Shown here piece after piece: positions 44,101 to 52,322 of a stretch of DNA of 64,000 nucleotides. The stretch lies in NCBI RefSeq assembly GCF_023016005.1, contig NZ_JALKAZ010000001.1, positions 1,674,001-1,738,000 on the forward strand. The letters run 5' to 3'. Position numbers and translations under genes: made by a program. A model generated the notes under the pieces. That model was not told the DNA's origin and did not search any database. It saw only the letters and a program-made list of their open reading frames with translations. Each line of letters begins with the position of its first letter. Position 1 is the stretch's first letter. This stretch comes from Erythrobacter sp. F6033 (GTDB taxonomy: Bacteria > Pseudomonadota > Alphaproteobacteria > Sphingomonadales > Sphingomonadaceae).

Positions 44101-45063
44101 TTCGGTGACTGCCTCGGCTTCATCTTCCTGAGCAGCTAGAAAGCGTTCCCCGTCAAGCGCGGCCATGCAGCCCATGCCTGCAGCGGTCACTGCCTGACGG
44201 TAAACGTGGTCTGTTACGTCACCAGCAGCGAAGACGCCCGGAATTGCGGTCTTTGGCGTGCCGGGCTCAACATCCAGATAGCCACTCGCATCCATCGCGA
44301 GCTTGCCCTTGAACAGTTCCGTCGCAGGCGCGTGGCCGATTGCGACAAACGCGCCATCGACTTGCAACGTCGATGTCTCGCCCGTTTGCGTGTCTTCGAG
44401 GACGAGATGATCGAGAGCGCCGCGCTCGCCGGCTTCAAAGCTCTTCACCTGCTTGTTCCAAAGGATCGACGTCTTCGGGCTTTTGAACAGACGCTCCTGA
44501 AGAATCTTTTCCGCTCGCAATTCGTCGCGGCGATGGATCAGGGTTACGTCATCGGAATGGTTGGTGAGGTAAAGCGCCTCTTCAACAGCGGTGTTGCCGC
44601 CGCCGATCACAGCGACCTTCTTGCCGCGATAGAAGAACCCGTCGCAGGTCGCGCAAGCTGATACGCCTTTGCCGCCAAGCTCCTGTTCGCCTGGCGCTCC
44701 GAGCCATTTGGCCTGAGCGCCGGTGCAGATCACCAGTGTATCGCCGATATATTCATCACCGCTGTCGCCAATGGCTGTGTATGGAGGGCCGCTCTCGAGA
44801 TCGACCGAGACGATCGTGTCCCACATCATGCGCGTGCCGACATGCTCGGCCTGAGCCTTCATCTCTTCCATCAACCACGGCCCCTGCACCACTTCACGGT
44901 AACCGGGATAGTTTTCGACGTCAGTGGTGATGGTCAGCTGACCGCCGGGCTGGAGGCCCTGCACAACAATCGGTTCCAGCATGGCGCGCGCCGCATAGAT
45001 GGCGGCGCTGTATCCTGCCGGGCCGGAGCCGATGATGAGCATTTTGGTGCGATGGGTAGCCAT
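44089..45063 (-). CDS. trxB: Thioredoxin-disulfide reductase
   Basis: NADPH-dependent flavoprotein that reduces thioredoxin. The 324 residues contain the FAD loop GSGPAGYSAAIYAARA, the redox CATCDG motif, the NADP loop GGGNTAVEEALYL, and GVFAAGDVTDHVYRQAVTAAG. Length is normal, with about ten extra acidic residues at the C-terminus ending TEAAE. It is preceded by a 79-base gap; no operon partner is obvious. Confidence 0.96.
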   Translation of the reverse strand: MATHRTKMLIIGSGPAGYSAAIYAARAMLEPIVVQGLQPGGQLTITTDVENYPGYREVVQGPWLMEEMKAQAEHVGTRMMWDTIVSVDLESGPPYTAIGDSGDEYIGDTLVICTGAQAKWLGAPGEQELGGKGVSACATCDGFFYRGKKVAVIGGGNTAVEEALYLTNHSDDVTLIHRRDELRAEKILQERLFKSPKTSILWNKQVKSFEAGERGALDHLVLEDTQTGETSTLQVDGAFVAIGHAPATELFKGKLAMDASGYLDVEPGTPKTAIPGVFAAGDVTDHVYRQAVTAAGMGCMAALDGERFLAAQEDEAEAVTEAAE

Positions 45064-45142
45064 TGGAGTCGTTCCTAATAATTTCGTGCCCTGACTTAGG
45101 CTTTCAGACGGCGCACTTCAATTCGCGGCGGCGTGGAAAGTC

Positions 45143-45934
45143 TTAGGCATCCACAAGCGCAGCTTTGATGGCGCCCCGTTTCGCAGCATCTACTTCGAGA
45201 ACTTGTTCGAGATAGACATCTGCATTGCCAAACCGCTCTTTTACAGAAGCCCGCGCCGCCTCAAGGAATTCGGCATCAACGCCCATCAATACCCGCGCCA
45301 TGGCTTCGTCTCTGGACCCGTATTTGTCGCCCAGCATGTTCATACCGTGCGCGATGCGTTCGTCATTGCGCGGCGAATGGTTGGTCAGCAAGTAGTCGTG
45401 CATCGCATCATCTGGATGCACACCAAGAATGTGGTGGAGCAAGTCGACGGCAATCCCGGTTCGGTCTTTGCCCGCCGCGCAGTGGACGAGGCTAGCGCCT
45501 TTACCGCTGGCGAGCGCGTCGAAGTAGTCTGTCAAAACCGAATTAAGGCCTTTGCGATCGGGCAACGCGCCGTACAGATCCACCATCGCAGCGTGCGCAC
45601 TCGTGGCGTCGATGCTGCCCTGTGCCGCTTCAAGGTGCGGCGCAAGCCCGGCTGTCTCGCCTTCAAAATACAGCACCTGCGCGTCGAAATCGGCAGAGCG
45701 TCGACAGGTATGGCGCGCGCGTTCGCTATCCCCGCGAAGGTCGATCACATGCCTCAATTGAAGCTCTGAGACGGTAGCAAGATCATTTTCGCTCGCATCG
45801 GCATGATGGCCCGAACGGAACAGTAGACCGAGCTTCACCCGCCCACCATCAGCGGTCTTATAGCCCCCATAATCACGGAGGTTGTGAATGCCCTGCGTCG
45901 CAAGAAACGGATCTGTTGGGGTGTGTCGAATCAT
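45143..45934 (-). CDS. Tyrosine-protein phosphatase
   Basis: A Cys-type phosphatase of 263 residues with the catalytic P-loop HCAAGKDRTG and the usual early GIHNLRDYGGYKTADGG and LLFRSGHH motifs. This type is close to bacterial LipA/PTP-like phosphatases acting on phosphotyrosine or phosphoinositides. I start at ATG 45934; ATG 46024 would add 30 residues that look variable. Neither has a clear ribosome site. It is transcribed away from the response regulator gene at 46098. Target unknown. Confidence 0.82.
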   Translation of the reverse strand: MIRHTPTDPFLATQGIHNLRDYGGYKTADGGRVKLGLLFRSGHHADASENDLATVSELQLRHVIDLRGDSERARHTCRRSADFDAQVLYFEGETAGLAPHLEAAQGSIDATSAHAAMVDLYGALPDRKGLNSVLTDYFDALASGKGASLVHCAAGKDRTGIAVDLLHHILGVHPDDAMHDYLLTNHSPRNDERIAHGMNMLGDKYGSRDEAMARVLMGVDAEFLEAARASVKERFGNADVYLEQVLEVDAAKRGAIKAALVDA

Positions 45935-46097
45935 GTCATCGCGTGTGACAGCGGCGGCGCCTTCGCACAACAGTTCTGACGCTTTCGGATAGGGAGTAGC
46001 CCCTACCCCACCGTAAGCCAGCATTTGGCAATTGTATTGCTAACCAGCGATCACTCCCGAACCCGCCTTTACCTCAAAACACAGCAGGCTCCCTATT

Positions 46098-46553
46098 ATG
46101 GCTCACATCCTAATCGCAGATGACGACGAACTGGTCGCCGAAATGGCGAGCGACATTCTGATTGACGCTGGTCACGCATGCGGATGGGTGACGAATGGAG
46201 AGGATGCCTGGACTTTGATGAAACAGCGACGGCCCGACCTATTGCTGCTTGATCAGGATATGCCGGGTATCTCCGGCGTCAGTCTGCTGCGCAAACTGCG
46301 TGGATCGGCCACCTTCTATGATCTGCCCGTCATCATGTTCACGGCGATGAGCGGTGAGGCGGATGAAAGCCGAGCAATCTACGCCGGGGCGCAGGACTAC
46401 ATCCGCAAGCCGTTCACGCCACTGATACTGACCAGTCGGATTGAACGCGCCATAATGAAGCTTGGCGGCACCCATCTTGACCTCAAGACGCGGGTGGCTC
46501 GTGATGCCGGGTTTCTGGAAAACTCTATTCGGCTCGAAAGACGACCAGTCTAA
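46098..46553 (+). CDS. Single-domain response regulator
   Basis: A 151-residue receiver-only protein. Acid pair D8/D9 in ILIADDDELV, phospho-acceptor D52 in LLLLDQDMPG, Thr/Ser in FTAMSG, and Lys in YIRKPF are present. A C-terminal stretch of about 30 residues after the receiver is Arg-rich (LERRPV). No output domain or adjacent kinase is seen. Its stop overlaps the otsA stop on the opposite strand by four bases (46550-46553). Confidence 0.87.
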   Translation: MAHILIADDDELVAEMASDILIDAGHACGWVTNGEDAWTLMKQRRPDLLLLDQDMPGISGVSLLRKLRGSATFYDLPVIMFTAMSGEADESRAIYAGAQDYIRKPFTPLILTSRIERAIMKLGGTHLDLKTRVARDAGFLENSIRLERRPV

Positions 46554-47947
46554 AGACTGACACCGGCCAGATCGTCGCAGAAATTCTTCGTCCAATCTTG
46601 CACATTGTCATCGCGAACAGTGCCGATCATCGCTTCATAGCGGCTCTTGCGCTCATCCAGCGGCATATCGAGTGCGGTTTGGATTGCACGGGCAAGAGCA
46701 TCGGGACTGTGCGGATTGACGATCACCGCGCCTTTCCCTTCGCATGCCAATTGCTGTGCGGCTCCGGCGAAATCTGACAGGATCAGCACACCGGGATTGT
46801 CCGGATCCTGCGCCGCGACATATTCCTTCGCGACCAGGTTCATTCCGTCACGCAGCGGAGTGACCATGCCGATTTTTGATGCGCGGAAGAAACCGTACAG
46901 TTCGGCATGGCTGTACCCTTGGTTCACATAACGGATCGGGACGATATCGACCTGTGACCGGGCACCGTTGATCTGGCCCGTTTTCTGCTCAAGCTCGGCG
47001 CGGATTTTTTGATAACTCTCGACATCCTCTCGGCTCGGCGGCGCGATCTGGATAAAGATCAGGTCGCGGGTCCGCTCGGGATGCTGGTCAAAAAACCGTC
47101 CTATTCCGTCAATCCGCTCGGGCAGACCCTTGGAATAATCAAGACGATCTACGCCGATCATTCCAGTACGGTTGCGCAGGGATTCGAGCAGGCGTTTTTC
47201 TGCGTTTTTGGCTTCGTCAGTCTCGCCCTGAGCTTGGAAATGATCCCAATCAATTCCGATGGGATAGGACCTCGCGACAGTCGTCCGGCCTTTGTGATTG
47301 ATACGGCCGGTGTCCTTGTCGACTTCCGCGCCCAGCTCCGTCTCGCAATAATGAAAGAAACTGCCGAGCCATTCTTCGGTCTGGAAACCGATCATATCAT
47401 AGGCAAGCATCGTTTCGACCAGCCGCTCGTGAAAAGGCAGCGAGGTTAGCAGGCGCGTCGGCGGCCATGGGATGTGGCTGAAAAATCCGATGCGATTTTT
47501 GGCGCCGCGCTCTCGCAAACGATCGCCCAGCGGGATCAGATGATAATCGTGCACCCAAACGAGGTCTTCTTCCTCGATGAGAGGCATGGCGCTTTCGGCA
47601 AAGCGTTCATTGACCCGCTCATACCCTTTGCCGGTTTCGTTCTCATATTCGGCAAGGTCGATCCGGTAATGGAACAGCGGCCACAAGGTCGAGTTCGCAT
47701 AACCATTGTAATATTCATCAATATCGCGTGCTGACAGGTCGATGGTCGCGGTCGTCACACCATCATTGCGCTGCAGGTTCATATTGCCAGTGCGATCTTC
47801 GCTTTCCTGCCCAGACCAGCCGAACCAAAGCCCACCATAATCCTTGAGCGCTGCGTTCAAAGCGCCAGCAAGTCCGCCTTGCGCACCCGCAGCACCGCGC
47901 GCTTTGGGCACGGCTACGCGGTTCGAGATAACGACTAGGCGGCTCAT
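46550..47947 (-). CDS. otsA: Trehalose-6-phosphate synthase
   Basis: GT20 enzyme joining UDP-glucose and glucose-6-phosphate. The 465 residues show LVVISNRVAVPKA, the sugar-binding GLWFGWSGQE, VWVHDYHL, IGFFSHIPWP, RLDYSKGLPERI and TPLRDGMNLVAKEY near the C-terminus. Length is normal for bacterial OtsA. It is the last gene of a tight minus-strand run with otsB and a GH15 enzyme, and comes 4 bases after the latter. Trehalose serves as osmo- and desiccation protectant. Confidence 0.95.
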   Translation of the reverse strand: MSRLVVISNRVAVPKARGAAGAQGGLAGALNAALKDYGGLWFGWSGQESEDRTGNMNLQRNDGVTTATIDLSARDIDEYYNGYANSTLWPLFHYRIDLAEYENETGKGYERVNERFAESAMPLIEEEDLVWVHDYHLIPLGDRLRERGAKNRIGFFSHIPWPPTRLLTSLPFHERLVETMLAYDMIGFQTEEWLGSFFHYCETELGAEVDKDTGRINHKGRTTVARSYPIGIDWDHFQAQGETDEAKNAEKRLLESLRNRTGMIGVDRLDYSKGLPERIDGIGRFFDQHPERTRDLIFIQIAPPSREDVESYQKIRAELEQKTGQINGARSQVDIVPIRYVNQGYSHAELYGFFRASKIGMVTPLRDGMNLVAKEYVAAQDPDNPGVLILSDFAGAAQQLACEGKGAVIVNPHSPDALARAIQTALDMPLDERKSRYEAMIGTVRDDNVQDWTKNFCDDLAGVSL

Positions 47948-47951
47948 AGGA

Positions 47952-49757
47952 TTATCTCACATCGCTCCACATTTTGGACAGTAATCCGGCGCAGTTGATT
48001 ACCCCTACCAGCGAGTAGGTCTGCGGGAAGTTCCCCCAAAGCTCTCCGGTTTCGTAATCGAGGTCTTCGGATAGCAGCCCAGACCCTGTGGTGTGGCTTA
48101 GCATGGTATTGAAAAGCGTGCGCGCCTCATCGTCACGCCCGGCGAGATGTAACGCCTCGATCAACCAGAATGTGCAGACGTTAAACGCGGTTTCAGGAGC
48201 GCCGAAATCATCCTCAGCGGCATAGCGGAGCATGTGATCGCCGCGCCGCAGGTGTTTCTCAACTGCGGCGAATGTTTGTTGGAAACGCTCGTTATCCGGA
48301 GAGAGAAAACGCAGCTCGACCATTTGCAGCAGGCTCGCGTCGAGATAGTCGCTTTCGAAACTGGCGCCATAATGACCGCCGCCGTTTCCATCATCTTTCC
48401 ACGCTTCCGCTTCGATTTTGGCGCGGATGCTGTCGGCGCGCTCACGCCAAACTTTTGCGCGATCTTCTTTTCCGATATGCGTGGCGACAGTCGCCAGCCT
48501 GTCGCAAGCGGCCCAGCTCATCACAGCCGAATAGGTGTGCACCTCTTCGCGCGTGCGGAACTCCCACAAGCCCGCGTCAGGCTGATCGTGCATGGCCCAC
48601 GCCATCTTGCCGACCTGTTCGAGGTTTTCAAAATCACGCTCATCCGCCGGGCGCAGCAGACGCTTGTCGAAAAAGCTCTGCACGCTGGGCAAAACGATTT
48701 GGCCGTAACAATCGTGCTGGATCTGCTTGTAGGCCGCATTGCCGCGCCGCACTGGTCCCATCCCGCGATAACCAGCGAGGTAGCTGGCGGTGGTTTCATC
48801 CAGCTCGCTTTCGCCCATGACGGAATAAAGCGGCTGGATTTGCCCGCCCCGCGCGCCGTCAACGATATTGCGCAGATAGGTGAGGTATTTCTCCATCACA
48901 TCCAGCGCACCAAGGCGGTTCAGTGCCTGAATGGTGTAGTAGGAATCGCGGATCCAGCAATAACGATAGTCCCAATTGCGCTCCGAATGGGCGGCTTCGG
49001 GGATCGACGTGGTGAGCGCAGCGACAATCGCGCCGGTTTCCTCATGCTGACACAGCTTTAGCGTGATCGCGCAGCGGATGACCTCTTCCTGCCATTCAAA
49101 CGGAATATGCAGTCCGCGCACCCAAGTCTGCCAGTACTTACGCGTGCGCTGTTCCATACCGCGCACTTCATCGCGCAAATTGCCGACAAAGGGCTCATCT
49201 GGACCGAGGAAGAAATGCGTGTCTTCCTCAATGCGGAATGTCCTGCCATCCAGCACATAGCCAACCGGTGCATCGGTCGAGAGGCGCATCGCCTGCGGGC
49301 CAACAATATAGCGGATATGGTTTGTGCCGTGCGTGGTGTCCGCGACTTGTGCGCCGTAATTCTTCACCGGGTTGAGCACAACGCGAATGCGCGGATTGCC
49401 CGCGATTGGACGGACAATGCGGACATAGGAAACCGGACGATACATCCGGCCAGAGCGTTCATAGCGCGGGCAAAAGTCGAGAATTTCGACCGCGCTGCCA
49501 TCACTCGCTTCCAAAGTGGTCACAAGGTTCGGTGTGTTGCGGATATATTCCTGCTTGGAAGACACCTGTCCCTCAAGCTCGAACCGCCAGATGCCAGCAT
49601 CCCGCTGATCCCCGTTCAGCAGAGCGGAGAAAACCGGATCACCATCAACGCGCGGCACGCAGCCCCAGACCAGCGCGCCCGTCTGATCGATCAGACCGGA
49701 AACCTGACAATTGCCAATCGGCCACAGCTCCAGATTGGGGGTGTGCTTTGTCGTCAT
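47952..49757 (-). CDS. GH15-family glycosidase (trehalase/glucoamylase-like)
   Basis: A 601-residue protein with an N-terminal trehalase-like beta domain (NCQVSGLIDQTGALVWGCVP) and an (alpha/alpha)6 barrel of family GH15. The catalytic acid region is RNWDYRYCWIRDS and the catalytic base region is EDLDYETGELWGNFPQTYSL. No signal peptide is seen, so it is cytoplasmic. Its position between otsB and otsA suggests a trehalase or trehalose-related alpha-glucosidase; glucoamylase is a less likely alternative. The start overlaps the otsB stop (ATGA). Confidence 0.9.
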   Translation of the reverse strand: MTTKHTPNLELWPIGNCQVSGLIDQTGALVWGCVPRVDGDPVFSALLNGDQRDAGIWRFELEGQVSSKQEYIRNTPNLVTTLEASDGSAVEILDFCPRYERSGRMYRPVSYVRIVRPIAGNPRIRVVLNPVKNYGAQVADTTHGTNHIRYIVGPQAMRLSTDAPVGYVLDGRTFRIEEDTHFFLGPDEPFVGNLRDEVRGMEQRTRKYWQTWVRGLHIPFEWQEEVIRCAITLKLCQHEETGAIVAALTTSIPEAAHSERNWDYRYCWIRDSYYTIQALNRLGALDVMEKYLTYLRNIVDGARGGQIQPLYSVMGESELDETTASYLAGYRGMGPVRRGNAAYKQIQHDCYGQIVLPSVQSFFDKRLLRPADERDFENLEQVGKMAWAMHDQPDAGLWEFRTREEVHTYSAVMSWAACDRLATVATHIGKEDRAKVWRERADSIRAKIEAEAWKDDGNGGGHYGASFESDYLDASLLQMVELRFLSPDNERFQQTFAAVEKHLRRGDHMLRYAAEDDFGAPETAFNVCTFWLIEALHLAGRDDEARTLFNTMLSHTTGSGLLSEDLDYETGELWGNFPQTYSLVGVINCAGLLSKMWSDVR

Positions 49758-50497
49758 AATTCAAGCCATTCGTGAACTGAGGATACATCGGGAAGTCGGT
49801 ATGCTGCGCAAGTCTCTGCGCGGTCACCGACCAGAATTCCGCCGCCGCCTGCTCTGGCGCAAGCGGCAAAACCGGCTTCGTCGGTCAGGTCATCACCGAT
49901 AAAGAACGGGCGCGATCCCGCAAACGGAGGCGTTTGTAGAAAGGTCGCGACAGCAGAACCTTTGTTTGCGCTTTTGGCGACGATCTCGACAACGCATTTC
50001 CCGCTTTGCGCGGCCCATCCGTGCTTGTCAGCCAATTGCTCAGCGAAGGCATGGGCTGCCTCGCCCGCCTGCGGGTTTGCGCGGTAATGCAGCGCTCCGC
50101 CATGCGGCTTGTGTTCGTAATCAAGCGCATTGATCGATGCGAATTCTCGGAGTTCGCGCTCGATTGCCTCCGGTAGGCCCTGCGCGCCCTCACCCAAAGC
50201 ATTGCCATCTGCGGTTCGAATGTCCGATCCGTGAGAGCCCGCACCAGCAATAGGCAGCGTTCCGATATGCTTTTCTATGTCCGCCAGGCCCCGCCCGCTG
50301 ACAATCGCGACGCGGCCATCAAGCCTGTGCGAAAGCGCGACCAGATCATCCGCCAGTCCAGTGCGCGGCTTGATCTCATCCGGCCCGGGAGCAAGATCGA
50401 CCAAGGTACCGTCGAAATCGAGAAAAAGTGACACTGGAGCCTTCCCCGAAAGGGAGGCAAGCGTTGGCGGTGCGCCGATTGCAGTGCCGGTTGTCAT
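49754..50497 (-). CDS. otsB: Trehalose-6-phosphate phosphatase
   Basis: HAD phosphatase that completes trehalose synthesis. The nucleophile motif FLDFDGTLVDL (two Asp) and VAIVSGRGL, then the SGKCVVEIVAKSANKG region and the acidic IGDDLTDEAGF motif are all in order. I place the start at ATG 50497 (247 residues), with ATG 50509 as an equal alternative; upstream codons to 50551 look non-coding. It follows the sulfotransferase-like gene closely and overlaps the GH15 gene. Confidence 0.93.
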   Translation of the reverse strand: MTTGTAIGAPPTLASLSGKAPVSLFLDFDGTLVDLAPGPDEIKPRTGLADDLVALSHRLDGRVAIVSGRGLADIEKHIGTLPIAGAGSHGSDIRTADGNALGEGAQGLPEAIERELREFASINALDYEHKPHGGALHYRANPQAGEAAHAFAEQLADKHGWAAQSGKCVVEIVAKSANKGSAVATFLQTPPFAGSRPFFIGDDLTDEAGFAACARAGGGGILVGDRAETCAAYRLPDVSSVHEWLEL

Positions 50498-50565
50498 GAT
50501 CCGAGGCATAGAGGCTTGGCCTGTCTCGTCAACACACATGCTGCATTGCACAATCGTATGCGTAG

Positions 50566-51288
50566 CTAGATCACGTGCGTTTTTAGCGCCTCGTAATCCT
50601 CACGGCACGCTTCGGCGACTTTAGCGTAGTCATCATCCAGCTGAGGCAGAGGCCCCGGTGCACCGCCAAAGGTGGTCGATCCGTTGACCTTGTCATACCA
50701 ATGTGAGCCCCAGATGCCGTCTTGTGGATGCCGCCCCTCGCTCCATTCGAGCATCCCAGCGTCCCATTCGATTTCCAAGGCAGAGCACAGCCGGCGCAAG
50801 ACGCCTTCAGGATCGCTCAGGATTTGCGCACTGTCGACAACCGGCGGCGCTTTACCCAATCGGTCCGCTTCCATTTCAAAATATTGCCGTTGCCGCTTGG
50901 TGCCGAGGTGGCCAGGCCGGATCGCGCTGCGTTTGTTAGCATAGCTCGCCGCAACACGGATCGGATCGCGGATCAGAAACGCATGGCGTGTATCGGGAAA
51001 GTCGAGAATGCTGACTGGCCCTTCCATATGATGCGGCATATGCTTTTGATACCAGACGGCGCTTCCATCCGGCGTTTCGCCATTCTGTGCCTTCGCGACA
51101 GAGTGCCAATCGCAGTCCATATCGGCGATGATTGCATCCGCCATTGGCTGCGGATCACCGGTTTCTTTCAGGTAAGCGCCATAAAACGGCTCATCGCTCA
51201 CAAACGTATCTGCACGCCCGGAAAAACTCCGCATCATCGCGGTCGAGAGATTTCGCGGTCCGCTCCACATTGCCACCCGGATTGTCAT
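50566..51288 (-). CDS. Sulfotransferase-like P-loop protein
   Basis: A 240-residue protein with a sulfotransferase/P-loop start MWSGPRNLSTAMMRSF (PAPS-type loop SGPRNLS) and RDPIRVAASY, where the Arg/Ser pair fits the 3'-phosphate site. Proteins of this kind are often annotated as branched-chain aminotransferase-like because of genomic association, and here it is coupled (ATGA) to a class IV aminotransferase. A sulfonate acceptor or nucleotide kinase role is possible; nothing specific can be concluded. Followed by otsB after a short gap. Confidence 0.75.
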   Translation of the reverse strand: MTIRVAMWSGPRNLSTAMMRSFSGRADTFVSDEPFYGAYLKETGDPQPMADAIIADMDCDWHSVAKAQNGETPDGSAVWYQKHMPHHMEGPVSILDFPDTRHAFLIRDPIRVAASYANKRSAIRPGHLGTKRQRQYFEMEADRLGKAPPVVDSAQILSDPEGVLRRLCSALEIEWDAGMLEWSEGRHPQDGIWGSHWYDKVNGSTTFGGAPGPLPQLDDDYAKVAEACREDYEALKTHVI

Positions 51289-52199
51289 GCGACGTCGCGC
51301 TCCATCAACGCTTTGTAGAGCCCCTGAAGCCGCTCAACCATCGGCCCGCGTCCTTCGGTGAGTTCCCGACCGTCCACTTCAGTCACAGGCACAACGCCCG
51401 CAAATGTGCCCGTCACAAATGCCTCATCCGCGCCGTAAACATCAGTTAGCGAGAAGTTCTTCTGGAACGCCGGAATCCCAGCTTCTTTGCACACGCGGAT
51501 CACGCTGCTGCGCGTAATACCTCCGAGGCAGTAATCGCCTGTGGATGTCCAGACTTCGCCTTTGCGAACGATAAAGAAATGCGTCGAATTGCAAGTCGCG
51601 ACAAAACCGTGCGGGTCGAGCATCAATGCCTCATCCGCACCCGCCTGCGTCGCCTGTATGCACGCTGTGATGCAGTTCAGCTTGCTGTGCGAATTGAGTT
51701 TCTGATCCTGCACCGCCGGATCACCGCGCCGCACATGGACAGTGAACAGGCGAATGCCGGTTTCAATCGTTGAAGGCAGCGGCGCTTTGTATTCGGGAAT
51801 GATCACTATGGTCGCGGGCGAAATAACCACACGCGGGTCTTGATACGGCGTCGAGCGGATGCCGCGCGTCACCATCAAACGAATGTGGACGCCTTCCTGC
51901 CCGCGCATATCATTGCCGTCGATAGTTGCATCAATCCGAGCGGACAGCTCTTCTCGCGTCAGGCCGACATCCATCGCAATGGCCTTTGCGCCTTCATACA
52001 ATCGGTCCATATGCGCGCCCAAGAAGGCGACCTTGCCGTTATGTACGCGCAGCCCCTCCCACACACCGTCGCCCAGCATAAAGCCGCTGTCGAAGACGGA
52101 TACGCTCGCCTCAGCCCGAGGGACCATATCGCCGTTGACGTTGATCAGGATGGTTTCGTTGCGCGGATCGGCCGCGAAGTCATGTGTGCCTTTTGCCAT
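51285..52199 (-). CDS. ilvE: Class IV aminotransferase (branched-chain or D-amino-acid type)
   Basis: PLP enzyme of fold type IV, 304 residues, with VFDSGFMLGDGVWEGLRV, a Lys in QDQKLNSHSKLN, the EALMLDPHGFVA segment and GGITRSSVI. It fits IlvE or D-amino-acid aminotransferase; ilvE is my best guess, but the substrate cannot be fixed. It is first in a five-gene minus-strand run with the sulfotransferase-like gene, otsB, GH15 and otsA. The gap to the divergent gene at 52323 is 123 bases and must hold both promoters. Confidence 0.82.
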   Translation of the reverse strand: MAKGTHDFAADPRNETILINVNGDMVPRAEASVSVFDSGFMLGDGVWEGLRVHNGKVAFLGAHMDRLYEGAKAIAMDVGLTREELSARIDATIDGNDMRGQEGVHIRLMVTRGIRSTPYQDPRVVISPATIVIIPEYKAPLPSTIETGIRLFTVHVRRGDPAVQDQKLNSHSKLNCITACIQATQAGADEALMLDPHGFVATCNSTHFFIVRKGEVWTSTGDYCLGGITRSSVIRVCKEAGIPAFQKNFSLTDVYGADEAFVTGTFAGVVPVTEVDGRELTEGRGPMVERLQGLYKALMERDVA

Positions 52200-52322
52200 G
52201 AGCCATTTCTAGGCGCCGCGCTGCAAGTGGCAAGCTTTGATCCAGCGTACAAAATTCTGTGCGTTTCCCTTTCGGTGGGAAGCTTGTTAGTATTATCGCC
52301 GGGTCGCCCTTGAGGGGGTGTT

